From contig NZ_CP019701.2 of the NCBI RefSeq assembly GCF_002005205.3, positions 2,787,001 through 2,851,000 of the forward strand: DNA of 64,000 bases. The letters run 5' to 3'. This DNA comes from Rhizobium rhizogenes. Lineage in GTDB: Bacteria; Pseudomonadota; Alphaproteobacteria; Rhizobiales; Rhizobiaceae. The position numbers were made by a program, and so were the translations under genes. Positions 63,437-64,000 of the stretch are shown piece after piece; position 1 is the stretch's first letter; each line of letters starts with the position of its first letter. The notes under the pieces are model-generated. The model was given only the letters and a program-made list of their open reading frames with translations, searched no databases and was not told the DNA's origin.

Positions 63437-64000
63437 TTATGCCTCCACGGGTTTAATGCGCGTCGTGCGCGGCAGGCAGACGAATTTATCGCCGGCCGTC
63501 AGGATGACATCGACGCCGCGCGGGAAGATGGCGTTGTTCTCCGCCCACAGCCTCGGGAATATGTCCGGCAGGCCGGTTGGGCTGATGATGTTGATGTGGC
63601 GGATGCCGGGGCCGGACAGCAGCAGTTCCTGTCCGCCATCGAGATCGGGCAGCTCGATGATGACCGTGGTGGAACGGTCGGGATATTCCTGGCTTCCCTG
63701 GGCGAAGAGGCCGAAGGAAGCTATGGCGCTGCCCGCCTCGATAACGGCGAAATGTGCAGCGCTTTTTTCTTCCGTCGCAATTGCCCCGGTGTGAAATCCG
63801 ACCCAGCCCGGCACCGCAGTCTTGCGCAGCGCGCCGCTCAGCCAGACCGGCGTGTCATGATCGCAGAGCGCCAGCAGAACCGCGCCAGTTGCAGGAGCAA
63901 GCGGTAGCGGCGGGGCGACCGCGGTTTCGATTGTCTGCGGTGTGCCCGGACGCGCCATGCCGTCCATCAGTTTCTTGAAAATCCGCTGGGAATCGAAGAC
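63437..64000 (-). CDS. phnH: C-P lyase subunit PhnH, N-terminus beyond the window
   Basis: The frame is open from the right edge (64000) down to the TAA at 63437-63439, giving at least 187 residues. The edge codons read VFDSQRIFKKLMDGMARPGT, which matches the family block before the first long helix, so the apparent ATG at 63967 is internal. LPLAPATGAVLLALCDHDTPVWLSGAL and ENNAIFPRGVDVILTAGDKFVCLPRTTRI are conserved PhnH segments. It forms part of the PhnGHIJ core. The phnG gene is expected just beyond the edge. Confidence 0.92.
   Translation of the reverse strand, partial: VFDSQRIFKKLMDGMARPGTPQTIETAVAPPLPLAPATGAVLLALCDHDTPVWLSGALRKTAVPGWVGFHTGAIATEEKSAAHFAVIEAGSAIASFGLFAQGSQEYPDRSTTVIIELPDLDGGQELLLSGPGIRHINIISPTGLPDIFPRLWAENNAIFPRGVDVILTAGDKFVCLPRTTRIKPVEA

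Noticed and set aside
1..64000. Insertion sequences, prophage, CRISPR arrays or recent transfer islands
   Set aside because: No transposase, integrase, phage structural gene or spaced repeat array was seen, and gene composition is uniform apart from the AT-rich 50.75-50.87 kb spacer.

Overview
The window looks like chromosomal DNA of an alphaproteobacterium of the Rhizobiaceae, most likely an Agrobacterium/Rhizobium relative. The grounds are high-GC coding DNA with strongly biased third positions, an Irr-type Fur regulator, a TIGR02281-type retropepsin, a DUF1045/hexapeptide-equipped C-P lyase cluster, a fabA-fabB-fabI operon, and a dnaK promoter matching the alphaproteobacterial RpoH consensus. 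No insertion sequence, prophage, CRISPR array or rRNA was found; one tRNA is present. Species assignment is inference from gene content, not a database match.

Layout. 1-2.6 kb: end of a TctB gene and tctA (tricarboxylate transporter), then slyX and a DUF924 gene. 2.6-5.9 kb: dnaK-dnaJ on the minus strand. 6.0-9.3 kb: an alpha/beta hydrolase, a DUF2239 gene, tRNA-Ser(GGA), a small membrane protein and msrA. 9.3-21 kb: a nucleoside uptake and salvage region. The plus-strand operon carries a BMP-type binding protein, ABC ATPase, two permeases, cdd, a purine nucleoside phosphorylase gene, deoC and deoA. It faces minus-strand deoB-add and upp plus a retropepsin gene. Together these would import nucleosides, split off bases and feed deoxyribose phosphate to central metabolism. 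21-26.3 kb: cyoABCD quinol oxidase with a SURF1 gene. 26.6-27.9 kb: an MHS-type MFS transporter.

28.0-35.6 kb holds the most unusual unit: a divergent, C-terminally extended glutamate-synthase large-subunit homologue (1834 aa) whose stop overlaps a CysJ-like diflavin reductase gene. No gltD lies beside the first and no cysI beside the second. A 32-codon peptide ORF precedes the pair. 35.6-36.8 kb: two TadE-like proteins. 37.0-40.4 kb: fabA-fabB-fabI divergent from irr. 40.4-42.4 kb: a UPF0126 channel-like protein, a small secreted protein and a DUF1275 protein. 42.5-46.0 kb: an ABC importer operon ending in a HutC-type GntR gene, preceded by a 14-bp perfect palindrome. 46.0-48.8 kb: exbB-exbD-tonB behind a 30-bp inverted repeat. 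48.9-51.9 kb: an Ldh2-type dehydrogenase, a tiny LuxR-type HTH protein and an AraC regulator.

52-64 kb: a phosphonate uptake and C-P lyase locus, all minus strand: phnH (cut by the window edge), phnI, phnJ, phnK, phnL and a hexapeptide acyltransferase, then phnC, phnD, phnE1, phnE2, a DUF1045 protein, phnM and phnN. Most junctions overlap by 1-4 bases. The phnI-phnJ gap is an exception, and it contains a possible 31-aa membrane peptide gene on the opposite strand.
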